From contig NZ_CAMPOV010000001.1 in assembly GCF_946892675.1 (NCBI RefSeq), positions 1,648,033 through 1,712,032 of the forward strand: DNA of 64,000 bases, given 5' to 3'. The position numbers and the translations under genes are program-made. Source of the DNA: Arthrobacter sp. Marseille-P9274 (GTDB lineage: Bacteria > Actinomycetota > Actinomycetes > Actinomycetales > Micrococcaceae). Under the pieces are notes generated by a model, which worked only from the letters and a program-made list of their open reading frames with translations, had not been told where the DNA came from and did not search any database. The first letter of the stretch is position 1. Each line of letters begins with the position of its first letter. Below, piece by piece: positions 30,767-39,989 of this stretch.

Positions 30767-32155
30767 TCAGCCCAGGAAGCCCCAGGCGAGGATGGCGGTG
30801 ATGTAGACGATGCCGACCCAGAACATCATGATCACGGTGTAGCCCATGATGTCCTTGAGCTTGAGTTTGGACAGTGCCAGTGCGGGCAGGATCCAGAACG
30901 GCTGGACCAGGTCGTTCCAGGCGTTGCCGAGCATGACCGACATGGCTGTCTGCGGGAGTGAGGCACCGATAGCGTTGGCGGCGTCGATCATGAACGGGCC
31001 CTGGACCATCCAGTGACCTCCGCCGGAGGGGGCGAAGAAGTTGATCAGCCAGGAGCTGACCAGGCCCCAGAAGGGCAGGGTTTCCGGAGTGGAGATGTTC
31101 GTGAACACCGCGGAGATGGTCACGACGAGGCCGGAGGCCGCCATGATCGCCATGATTCCGGCGTAGAAGGGGAACTGGAGGATGATGCCGGAGATCGTCT
31201 TGATGCCCTCGTTGAGTTGGCGCAGGTAGGCGTTGGGAGTGCCCAGCAGCAGGATGCCGAGGAAGAGGATGAAGAAGTTGATCAGGTTCAGGTCCACGGC
31301 GCCGCCGCGCACGAAGTGGATCACGACGTAGGCCATTCCGAAGGCGCCGATGGCCATGGCGAGGACACGGCTGTTGTTTAGCTTGGATGCGATGGTGCTG
31401 GCGTCGTCATCCACGATGACCGGCTTGGACGCGGCTCCGGCATGCTGTGAACGATCAATTTCTTTCACCGGCTGGCCGGGCTTGGGGTGCAGCATGGCGT
31501 TAAGCACCGGCAGGGTGACCAGGACGACGGCCGCGGTGACGAGCATGAACGGGGAGAAGATCGTCTCGGCCAGGCTGATGATGCCCATCTGCTCTTCCAT
31601 GGGGTGCCCCGGTGTGGAGATGACCATGGGGATCGTCGCCGAGAGGCCTAGCCCGTACATGGTGAAGCCGCTGTAGGCGGCGGCGATGATCAGCGGGTAA
31701 TGCACGTTCTTCACGTGGAGGGCCAGCTTTTTGGCGACGATGCCGCCGATCACCAGGCCGAAGCCCCAGTTCAGATAGGAGCCGATGGCCCCGACCAGGG
31801 TGGCCACGACGACGGCGGTGCGCGGCTTTTCGACGCGGCTAACGATCGTGTCCAGCAAACGGTCGACCACCGGTGCGTTGGCCAGGACGTAGCCCATCGC
31901 CAGGATCACTGCCATCTGGGTGGTGAAGGCCAGCAGGGACCAGAAGCCCTCTCCCCATGCTGCGGTTATATCGGGGAAGCTTTGGCCCTCGATAGTGATG
32001 GCCAGGACGACCGTCAGAATCGTCAGGATGATGGCGAAGACGAAAGGGTCGGGCAGGTAACGGCGCATCAGCTCCGTGAAGAATCCCGCGATCTTTTGCA
32101 TCGCGCCGGCGCGTTTTACCTCTGCGGGCCGGACGTCGGGCAGGGTTTGGTTCAT
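30767..32155 (-). CDS. Short-chain fatty acid transporter (AtoE/TIGR00366 family)
   Basis: A 462-residue transporter with about 11 helices. Family marks are RYLPDPFVFAIILTILTVV, GFWSLLAFTTQMAVILAMGY, SYLNWGFGLVIGGIVAKKLA, PSGGGHWMVQGPFM and LGNAWNDLVQPFWILPAL. AtoE-type carriers import short-chain fatty acids or other monocarboxylates. The ATG has GAGGAC about six bases upstream; an Arg/Pro-rich extension is excluded. It is the first gene of a two-gene operon with the isomerase, so the real substrate may be an aromatic-pathway lactone or acid. A divergent LysR gene lies 308 bases away. Confidence 0.88.
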   Translation of the reverse strand: MNQTLPDVRPAEVKRAGAMQKIAGFFTELMRRYLPDPFVFAIILTILTVVLAITIEGQSFPDITAAWGEGFWSLLAFTTQMAVILAMGYVLANAPVVDRLLDTIVSRVEKPRTAVVVATLVGAIGSYLNWGFGLVIGGIVAKKLALHVKNVHYPLIIAAAYSGFTMYGLGLSATIPMVISTPGHPMEEQMGIISLAETIFSPFMLVTAAVVLVTLPVLNAMLHPKPGQPVKEIDRSQHAGAASKPVIVDDDASTIASKLNNSRVLAMAIGAFGMAYVVIHFVRGGAVDLNLINFFILFLGILLLGTPNAYLRQLNEGIKTISGIILQFPFYAGIMAIMAASGLVVTISAVFTNISTPETLPFWGLVSSWLINFFAPSGGGHWMVQGPFMIDAANAIGASLPQTAMSVMLGNAWNDLVQPFWILPALALSKLKLKDIMGYTVIMMFWVGIVYITAILAWGFLG

Positions 32156-32463
32156 GGTTTTGTCCTCTGTGAAACGGGAAAAGCCCGGTTCGTCAGCGTG
32201 CCGGACCGTGTCTTCCCCGCGCTTTGCCGGGCCGGCGTCGCTACCGTCCAGCAAAAATTCGGGTACATCGGTCACGGGTGCCGGTCCCCAACCGCCGCAC
32301 CGCTTTCCCTCTCCGAGCCGGCACATCCGAGGGGTGCCTGCGGGATGTACCAGCGCACATACCTTCGTTGCGTGCGCCACAGCAAAGATGCCACCAGCGC
32401 CGAAATTATGTCCAATGGAGAATCGCGAGGACTTCGATAAGGCAATCGATATAGATTGAGTCC
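32156..32463. other. Divergent promoter region of the transporter-isomerase operon and its LysR gene
   Basis: No gene. It should hold both promoters. A dyad close to the LysR start is listed next. Confidence 0.5.
32444..32457. promoter_or_regulatory. Possible LysR-type operator
   Basis: The dyad AATC-GATATA-GATT ends six bases before the GTG of the LysR gene and fits the usual short inverted repeat bound by LysR regulators near their own promoter. Confidence 0.4.
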
Positions 32464-33381
32464 GTGGACCTGAAATACCTGCAGGCCTTCTCCGTGCTTG
32501 CAGAGGAACTCCACTTCGGCCGGGCCGCCGACCGGCTGGGCGTTGCCCAGCCCCAGCTCAGTGTCTGGATCCGCCGGCTGGAACGGGAACTCGGCGTTGA
32601 GCTCTTCGACCGCAGCAACCGTGCTGTTCGGCTCACCGCGGCGGGGGAAGCGGTCCGCGAACCCGTCCGGCGCACGCTGCTGGCGATGCAGATGGTCAAA
32701 CGCGTCGCGCTGCTGGGCGAATCCGGCATTGTCGGCCAGGTGAGGATCGGGTATCCCGGCGCCAGCAGCCGGAGCGTCCTACCGCAGCTGACCCGGGCCG
32801 TACGCTCGAGGCACCCTGGCATCGACCTGAAACTCCAGTCCCAGGTCTACGGCGGATCCGCTCCGGCCCAGGTCGCGGCGGGCGCTATCGACATCGGCTT
32901 CTCCCGCCTGCCCGTCCACAACAAAGACGTGAACGTCCGCATCTTTACCTACGAACGCATCGTCGCGGCCCTGCCCGCGGACCACAGGCTGGCGTCGGCG
33001 CCGACAGTCCGCCTCCAGGACCTGGCAGTCCAGCCGTTCGTCAGCTTTCCCGCAACTCAAGGCTCTACCGTTCGGGATGCCGTCACGCGGCTGACCGGGG
33101 AGGCAGGCTTTGAACCCCGGATCCTCCAGGAAGCTCCTGATTCCCACGCCATCCTCGGCTTGGTCGCCGCCGGCGTCGGCGTCACCCTCACGGTCTCCTC
33201 GGTCCAGCACATCCAGTTCCCCGGTCTGGTCTACCGCGACCTCGCGGGCGAGGCCACCTATCTGGCCTCCGTCGTTGTTTGGCCCAGGCACAACGTAAGC
33301 CGGCCCGCACAAGCCGTGCTGGACGTCATGGAGCAAATCATGCCCACCCCCGAGAAGCCACGGGGCCGGGTCTTACCCTAA
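32464..33381 (+). CDS. LysR family regulator (CatR/BenM-like)
   Basis: A 305-residue LysR-type regulator. The N-terminal winged helix reads LKYLQAFSVLAEELHFGR and AADRLGVAQPQLSVWIRRLE, which is the arrangement of the CatR/CatM/BenM/ClcR subgroup that responds to muconates. The effector domain has the expected RIGYPGASSRSVLPQL and VPGVTL-like GVGVTLTVSSVQ segments. GTG start, with weak TTGAG upstream. Divergent from the transporter-isomerase operon, its probable target, with muconate or a related acid as inducer. Confidence 0.9.
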   Translation: MDLKYLQAFSVLAEELHFGRAADRLGVAQPQLSVWIRRLERELGVELFDRSNRAVRLTAAGEAVREPVRRTLLAMQMVKRVALLGESGIVGQVRIGYPGASSRSVLPQLTRAVRSRHPGIDLKLQSQVYGGSAPAQVAAGAIDIGFSRLPVHNKDVNVRIFTYERIVAALPADHRLASAPTVRLQDLAVQPFVSFPATQGSTVRDAVTRLTGEAGFEPRILQEAPDSHAILGLVAAGVGVTLTVSSVQHIQFPGLVYRDLAGEATYLASVVVWPRHNVSRPAQAVLDVMEQIMPTPEKPRGRVLP

Positions 33382-33682
33382 GCGCCGCCAGCCCTCTTCG
33401 GGATTGCCGGCTACGTCCCAGGGCTCTTCAACCGTCAGCGTCCCACATCCCGGGAAGCGAGGTTACCGGCAGAAAACACCTTGTCCAGGACAGGCACAGG
33501 GATGTCCACACGGCACAGATTCCTGCGTGCCGGCGCACGGCGACGCCTGTCCCGGGCCTTCACTTCGATGCCTGGCATGATGCAGTACTTCTGTTGTCTC
33601 CGCTCTTCAGGGCGCAGTGGCTGGAGGACCTGATAAAACGGTTCGTCCCGGCGTCCTGCGCAATAGACCTTAACGTACGCAG
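33382..33682. other. Non-coding stretch
   Basis: No gene seen; the iron box begins at its end. Confidence 0.45.
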
Positions 33683-33701
33683 TTAGGTCAGGCTTACCTA
33701 C
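33683..33701 (+). promoter_or_regulatory. DtxR/IdeR-type iron box
   Basis: TTAGGTCAGGCTTACCTAC matches 16 of 19 positions of the consensus iron box (TTAGGTTAGGCTAACCTAA). It lies 13 bases before the GTG start of the fusion gene and should make its transcription iron-repressed. A TATGCT element follows at once and may be the -10 box. Confidence 0.8.
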
Positions 33702-33714
33702 TTATGCTTCTGCG

Positions 33715-36327
33715 GTGACTATTGAGCTGGATGTTGCCCGCGTCTGTTTCGCCGCCGATCTGGCGGGCCACGGCGACCGCCCCGCCGTTCTCACGGCGGG
33801 CGGGACGCTGACCTACCGCGAGCTGGCGGACCGGGTGGACGACCTCGCGGCCCGGCTGGGTCCGGTGCGGCGGCTCGCCGTGCTGGAGGCGGGCAACGAC
33901 ATCGATTCCCTCGTCGCGTACCTGGCGGCGCTGTCGGCGGGGCATCCGCTCATCCTCGTGCCGGCGGACAAGCCGGCGGCGCTCGAGTCGGTGCTGGCAG
34001 CCTACGATCCGGACGTGGTCCTGCGCCCCGGCGGCGGAGAGCCGGTGTTGCAGGAACGGCGGGAGGGCACGCGACACGAGCTTCATCCGGAACTGGCGCT
34101 GATGCTCAGCACCTCCGGCTCCACCGGCTCGCCCAAGCTGGTGCGCCTCTCGCAGGAGAACCTGCAGTCCAACGCCGAGGCGATCGCGGCGTACCTGGAC
34201 ATCCGGCCCGGTGACCGGGCAGCGACCACGCTGCCCATGTCCTACTGCTACGGCCTTTCGGTCATCAACAGCCACCTGCTGCGCGGCGCCGCACTGGTGC
34301 TCACCGATCTCTCCGTGGTGGACCCGTGCTTCTGGGAACTGTTCAGGCACCAGCGTGCGACGACGTTCGCCGCGGTTCCGTACACGTTCGAACTGCTGGA
34401 GCGGGTCGGGTTCGCGGACATGGACCTGCCCGGTCTGCGGTACCTCACCCAGGCCGGCGGCCGGCTTGATCCGGACACGGCGCGCCGCTACCGGGAGCTG
34501 GGCGAACGCCGCGGCTGGGACCTGTTCGTGATGTACGGGCAGACCGAGGCGACCGCGCGGATGGCGTACCTGCCGCCGCGGCTGGCGGCCAAGAACCCGG
34601 GAACGATCGGGATTCCGGTGCCGGGCGGGGCGTTCCGGATCGATCCGGTGCCCGGCCTGGAGGACGGGGAACTGGTGTACACCGGGCCGAACGTCATGCT
34701 CGGCTATGCGCAGCGGCCGGAGGATCTGGCCCTGGGGCGCATTGTCGACGAACTGCGCACCGGCGACCTGGCCCGGCTGCGCCCCTCCGGCATGTACGAG
34801 GTGGTCGGGCGGCGCAGTCGGTTCGTGAAGATCGTGGGGCTGCGGATCGATCTGGGCCAGGTGGAGAAAATCCTGGCCGGGCTCGGCGTGACGGCGGCCG
34901 CTGCCGGGTCGGACCGGACCCTGATCGTCGCCGTCGAGGGGGACCACGACCCGGGTCTGCTGGGCAAGGTCCTGGCCCAAAGGCAAGGGCTGCCGCGCGC
35001 CGCAGTGGAGGTGCACGCCGTCGCCGACATCCCCCGGCTGGCCAACGGGAAGGTGGACTATCCCGCGGTGCTGACGCTCGCGACGCCGGAACCGGACCCC
35101 TTCGAACCAGCACCGGAGCAGGTGCCCGCCGGGCCGCCGGAAGACGTCCGGACCATCTTCGCCGAGGCCCTGGACTGCGACGACGTGCGGGAGGCGGACA
35201 CGTTCGTCTCGCTGGGCGGGGACTCGCTGTCATACGTGGCAGCGTCGGTCCGGCTCGAGCGGGCGCTCGGCTATCTGCCGGCGGACTGGCATGTCACGCC
35301 GGTGGGCGAACTCGCGCCCCGGGCTCGCCCGGCGGCGACAGGCCGGCGGCGATGGTTCGCGCCCCTGGAGACCGGCGTTGTCCTGCGCGCGCTCGGGATT
35401 GTCGCCATCATCGGCACGCACGCGCAGCTCTTCCACTGGCCGGGGATGGCGCACGTGCTCTTTGCCGTGGCCGGGTTTAACTTCGCCCGCTTTCAGCTCG
35501 GCGGCGACCGGCTCCCGAGGCTGAAGCGGCAGGCGCGCAGCCTCGGACGGATCATCGTGTCGAGCGTGGCCTTTATCGCCGGGGCGTATGTGCTCACCGA
35601 CAGGTACGGTCCGGAGAATATCCTGCTGCTGAACTCCTTTGTGGGCCCGGAGACCTGGTCGACGCGCTGGGACTTCTGGTTCGTCGAGATGCTCGTGTAC
35701 GTGCTGGTGTCCGTGGCGGCGCTGCTCGCTGTTCCCCGGGTGGCGCGGGCCGAGCGGCGCTTCCCGTTCGCCTTCCCGCTGGTGCTGGCCGGCGTCGGGC
35801 TGCTGACCCGGTTCGAGATCCTCGTCCTGCCCGCGCCGAACCCCGCCCCCGTCCTGTGGCTGTTCGCCCTCGGGTGGGCCGCTGCCCGCGCGCCTGCGCT
35901 CCCCCGGCCGGCACCCGCCGGCGGGGTACGGCGCTCCACCCGGTCCGCTTTTGTCCCCCGGTTGCGCAGCTTGGCCCCGCGGCTGACTGTCTCGGCCTTT
36001 GCCGCGCTGACCGTGCCCGGCTTCTTCGGCGAGCCCTCCCGCGACGCCACCATCCTCGCCGGCATCCTCCTGCTCACCTGGCTGCCGGCCCTCCCTGTTC
36101 CCGCCGGCTTCCACCGCCTGCTCGGCGTTCTCGCTGCCTCGTCCCTGTATGCGTACCTCACCCACTGGCTGGTCTACCCCGGCCTCGCCCCGCTAAGTCC
36201 CGCGCTGGCCGTCGCCGCCTCCCTGGCCGCAGGAGTCGCCTACTGGGCCCTGTCCATGCGCCTCATGGCCATGGCGTCCCGCCGGATGACACGGATCCGC
36301 ACCCGCCGATCGATGCCAACCGCGTAA
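33715..36327 (+). CDS. Adenylation - carrier protein - membrane acyltransferase fusion (NRPS-like)
   Basis: An 870-residue multidomain protein. Residues 1-460 are an AMP-binding (adenylation) domain: A3 core LMLSTSGSTGSPKLVRLS, A5 VMYGQTEATARM, A8 GRRSRFVKIVGLRIDLGQ and A10 LANGKVDY. A peptidyl carrier domain follows with the phosphopantetheine serine Ser504 in LGGDSLSY. From about residue 555 to the end there are 9-10 membrane helices beginning VLRALGIVAIIGTHAQLF, which resembles acyltransferase-3 family proteins (Arg then His signature). The layout recalls D-alanylation and poly-lysine systems: load an amino or hydroxy acid, then transfer it at the membrane. An iron box precedes the GTG start. 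No siderophore genes are nearby. Confidence 0.88.
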   Translation: MTIELDVARVCFAADLAGHGDRPAVLTAGGTLTYRELADRVDDLAARLGPVRRLAVLEAGNDIDSLVAYLAALSAGHPLILVPADKPAALESVLAAYDPDVVLRPGGGEPVLQERREGTRHELHPELALMLSTSGSTGSPKLVRLSQENLQSNAEAIAAYLDIRPGDRAATTLPMSYCYGLSVINSHLLRGAALVLTDLSVVDPCFWELFRHQRATTFAAVPYTFELLERVGFADMDLPGLRYLTQAGGRLDPDTARRYRELGERRGWDLFVMYGQTEATARMAYLPPRLAAKNPGTIGIPVPGGAFRIDPVPGLEDGELVYTGPNVMLGYAQRPEDLALGRIVDELRTGDLARLRPSGMYEVVGRRSRFVKIVGLRIDLGQVEKILAGLGVTAAAAGSDRTLIVAVEGDHDPGLLGKVLAQRQGLPRAAVEVHAVADIPRLANGKVDYPAVLTLATPEPDPFEPAPEQVPAGPPEDVRTIFAEALDCDDVREADTFVSLGGDSLSYVAASVRLERALGYLPADWHVTPVGELAPRARPAATGRRRWFAPLETGVVLRALGIVAIIGTHAQLFHWPGMAHVLFAVAGFNFARFQLGGDRLPRLKRQARSLGRIIVSSVAFIAGAYVLTDRYGPENILLLNSFVGPETWSTRWDFWFVEMLVYVLVSVAALLAVPRVARAERRFPFAFPLVLAGVGLLTRFEILVLPAPNPAPVLWLFALGWAAARAPALPRPAPAGGVRRSTRSAFVPRLRSLAPRLTVSAFAALTVPGFFGEPSRDATILAGILLLTWLPALPVPAGFHRLLGVLAASSLYAYLTHWLVYPGLAPLSPALAVAASLAAGVAYWALSMRLMAMASRRMTRIRTRRSMPTA

Positions 36328-36746
36328 CCACAAAACGCAGCTCAGCACCTCTGCCCGGGCGCACGCCGGTTGCAGGCCACTCAGATGTCCAGGTTCAGGC
36401 CGCCCAGGCCATGTACCGCGGTGTGGAGCAAAAGGAAGGTCCCCGCCAGTCTCGGAGCGGGGACCTTCGGTAGCGCGGCGGGCCATGCGATGGGGCGATC
36501 ACGGGAAGAACGCCCGCTTTGCGGCCAGGTTTCTTGGGGGAATGAGTGGCCGCTGCGCTGAAGACGATATTACATGCGTATACACGCAACCATGACTTGT
36601 CACACCTGCAAGCCAAGGCCTTCTTACGCAATCGGTGTGCAGTGACGTTGACACCGCATACGTTCGGCAGCATCCGCGAATTGCAGTGAGTGCGAATCTG
36701 CCGGCCTGTGGACCAACGCCGGTGCTGCTTCCATCCGAAGCCGGGT
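36328..36746. other. Intergenic region between convergent genes
   Basis: Contains the bidirectional-type terminator listed next; no gene seen. Confidence 0.45.
36436..36467. terminator. Bidirectional hairpin terminator
   Basis: An 11-base stem (AAGGTCCCCGC) with a ten-base loop between convergent genes. On the minus strand it is followed by CCTTTTGC. Confidence 0.65.
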
Positions 36747-36881
36747 TCATGGAGCCCCGATGCCCCACAGGTCCAGGATCGCCCGGGCCAGTGCGAGGGC
36801 AAGGCCCGCTGCTGCGATCCACACCCCGGCCAGCTGCAGCCGGTACGACTTCTTCTGCTGGTCCTGGCCGGTCCGTGACAT
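36747..36881 (-). CDS. Very small membrane protein (44 aa)
   Basis: MSRTGQDQQKKSYRLQLAG, then one hydrophobic helix VWIAAAGLALALARAILDL and a short end. A strong AAAGGAGGAAAG site precedes the ATG. The polar Gln/Lys-rich head with a single helix is typical of small inner-membrane proteins. No family known. It is convergent with the fusion gene and divergent from the DUF4193 gene. Confidence 0.65.
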   Translation of the reverse strand: MSRTGQDQQKKSYRLQLAGVWIAAAGLALALARAILDLWGIGAP

Positions 36882-37152
36882 CCTTCGCTTTCCTCCTTTA
36901 GGCGGAGAAACATCCTAGGCCTTCCGGCCTGCTGCCCGGACGGCTTCATGCCCGCGGCGCACGGGCTGCGCACAGGACATCCACAAAAGCCCGCGCCGGA
37001 CTCCGGCGCCCTGCCCGGAAAAGTGGATAACCCGTCCACAGAAGCCGGCCGGCGCGCCCCGAACACCGGGTGTGTCGCCGGCAGGAATAAGGCCAGGGGC
37101 GCGATATGTTGTTCGCTTCAAACCACCCGCATGCACCACAGGAGAGAGAACA
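36882..37152. other. Intergenic region before the DUF4193 gene
   Basis: No gene; it should contain the promoters of the small membrane gene and the DUF4193 gene. Confidence 0.4.
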
Positions 37153-37452
37153 TTGGCTACCGACTACGACGCGCCGCGGACGAAAGACGACGACCAGGGC
37201 GCCCAGTCGCTGGAGGCTTTGCAGGCAAGCCGGGCAGGTGCCCAGACCGCGGTCATCGACCTCGACGAGGCCGACACCGCCGAAGGCGTTGACCTTCCCG
37301 GGGCGGATCTGTCCGGCGAAGAGCTGGTCGTCACGATCGTTCCGCCGCAGCAGGACGAGTTCACCTGCATGTCCTGCTTCCTGGTCCGCCACCGCTCCCA
37401 GGTCGCCCGGGAGAAGGACGGCATGAAGTTCTGCCGCGACTGCGAAGCCTGA
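37153..37452 (+). CDS. DUF4193 domain protein
   Basis: A 99-residue actinobacterial protein with the full DUF4193 pattern: ATDYDAPRTKDDDQG, then an acidic DLDEADTAEG, LPGADLSGEELVVTI and FTCMSCFLVRHRSQVA, closing with FCRDCEA. The two C-x(2)-C groups probably bind zinc. The start is TTG with GGAGAG just upstream, matching the length of homologues. Function unknown; a transcription or ribosome-linked role is often suspected for such small zinc proteins. It stands alone. Confidence 0.92.
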   Translation: MATDYDAPRTKDDDQGAQSLEALQASRAGAQTAVIDLDEADTAEGVDLPGADLSGEELVVTIVPPQQDEFTCMSCFLVRHRSQVAREKDGMKFCRDCEA

Positions 37453-37714
37453 TCCCACTTCCGAGGGGAGCGGCCTTCCTGCAGGTAGCGGGCCGGTCCG
37501 GGTGCTCGCATGGAAACAGGAACTTCCCGAATTCCTTCCCCCGGTCTCGGCGTTTTTCCAATGTTGAACCCCTATTGTTCGGGGCGGCGGCACCGCTAGG
37601 GTAACTGGCGGCGCCGTCGGTCCCTCCCCCGTAGGGGGACGACATCGCCCCGAGACTGCGCCTCAGACCGGGGAGATGTCTTAAGGGCCAGGTCTTAGGG
37701 CGGAGGCCCGACCG

Positions 37715-38516
37715 TCAGGCCGAAGTCCAAGGGGGTCGGGGTCCGGCCAGCAGGGCGGTATAGAGGTTCAGGTGATCGGTTGTCATTCGGTGGGCGCTGA
37801 AGCGTTTTTCGACGGCGGCGCGGCAAGCGCGGCGGTCCAGGAGGGCTGCTTGAGGCAACGGCCGGGCCAGGTCCCGGGGGTCTTGGGCGAGGTAGCCGGT
37901 GCGGCCGTGGTCGATGATTTCCGGCGCGGCTCCGAACGGTGTGGCGACCACCGGTGTTCCGGCGGCCAGTGCTTCGATCATGACCAGGCCGAAGGGTTCG
38001 ACCCATTGGACGGCGTTCAGCAGTGCCATGGCCCCGCCGAGCAGGCGGTACTTATCCGAGCCGCCAACCTCGCCCAGGAACTCCTCGTCGGGCCCGAGCA
38101 TGGGTTCGGCGACGGCGTGGAAATACCGCAGTTCCTCCGGTTCACGCATTTTGGCGGCGATCTTCAGCGGCACCTCCGCTGCCTGGGCAATGGTGATGGC
38201 CTGCGCTATGCCCTTCTCCGGACACATCCTGCCCAGAAAACAGGCATATCCGCCCCGGCCTTCTCCAAAAGCACGGTTGCGGTGTCGATGCCGTGATGGA
38301 TCACGGCCGCGGCCCGCAGACCGGTGCCGGCGATCTGGCGCGGTGCGAGATGGCAACCACCGAGACTTCGCGCGCGGCGGCGCGGTAGATCACGGCCAGC
38401 TGCGGGGTGAGCACCCCGTGAACAGTCGTCACCAATCGAATCGGTGCGCGTCCCGCCCGTACAGCGGCCCCGCCACGGAGTGGTCATGGATGATGTCTAC
38501 ACCCTCCAACCCTTAG
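37715..38516 (-). pseudogene. Glycosyltransferase family 4, frameshifted and 5'-truncated
   Basis: Reading across three frames gives VDIIHDHSVAGPLYGRDAH, VTTVHGVLTPQLAVIYRAAA, LRAAAVIHHGIDTATV, GYACFLGRMCPEKGIAQAI and EPFGLVMIEALAAGTPVVAT. These are donor- and acceptor-side motifs of GT4 glycosyltransferases, including the E-x(7)-E element. At least three frameshifts are needed (near 38430, 38345 and 38260), and the first 80 or so residues are missing. The gene is dead, though the C-terminal half is intact enough to be misannotated. Confidence 0.85.
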
Positions 38517-38858
38517 CGCCGGGAAAGCCCCCGGCCGGTGCACCGCGGCGGTCACTGTCTCCAAATGAACCAAAGGGAAGGGCTCTCTCCTCGTCAATGC
38601 GATTGCATCCCCACCATAAGCAAAAACCAAATTAGTAAGCAAACTTGGTATCGGCACATCTGGAGGTCAATACCCCGCCGCGGACCCTGCCCAGCACAAC
38701 GAAGAGATCGTCCTTCTGCTGCAGCGTGTATTTTCTGGCGGATCGTGGTTTTCCCGTTAAAAGCGGCACGGTCGTTGCAGCTCCCAAAAATTCTGGGTGT
38801 TGCAACGACCGTTATAACCCGCCATGTCCAACCGGGCCCTGTATCTGAGGGAAGGAGG
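38517..38858. other. Boundary gap between accessory region and nrd cluster
   Basis: No gene. It holds the nrdF terminator hairpin and, at 38633-38646, TAGTAAGCAAACTT, which resembles half of the stress palindrome. Confidence 0.45.
38768..38812 (-). terminator. Long hairpin downstream of nrdF
   Basis: A 12-base perfect stem (ACGGTCGTTGCA and its complement) encloses a smaller CCCA/TGGG stem. It lies about 46 bases past the nrdF stop and probably ends the nrd transcript. Confidence 0.7.
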
Positions 38859-39969
<1,111 letters not shown>

Positions 39970-39989
39970 TTTTCAGTTGCGTGAAGCTA

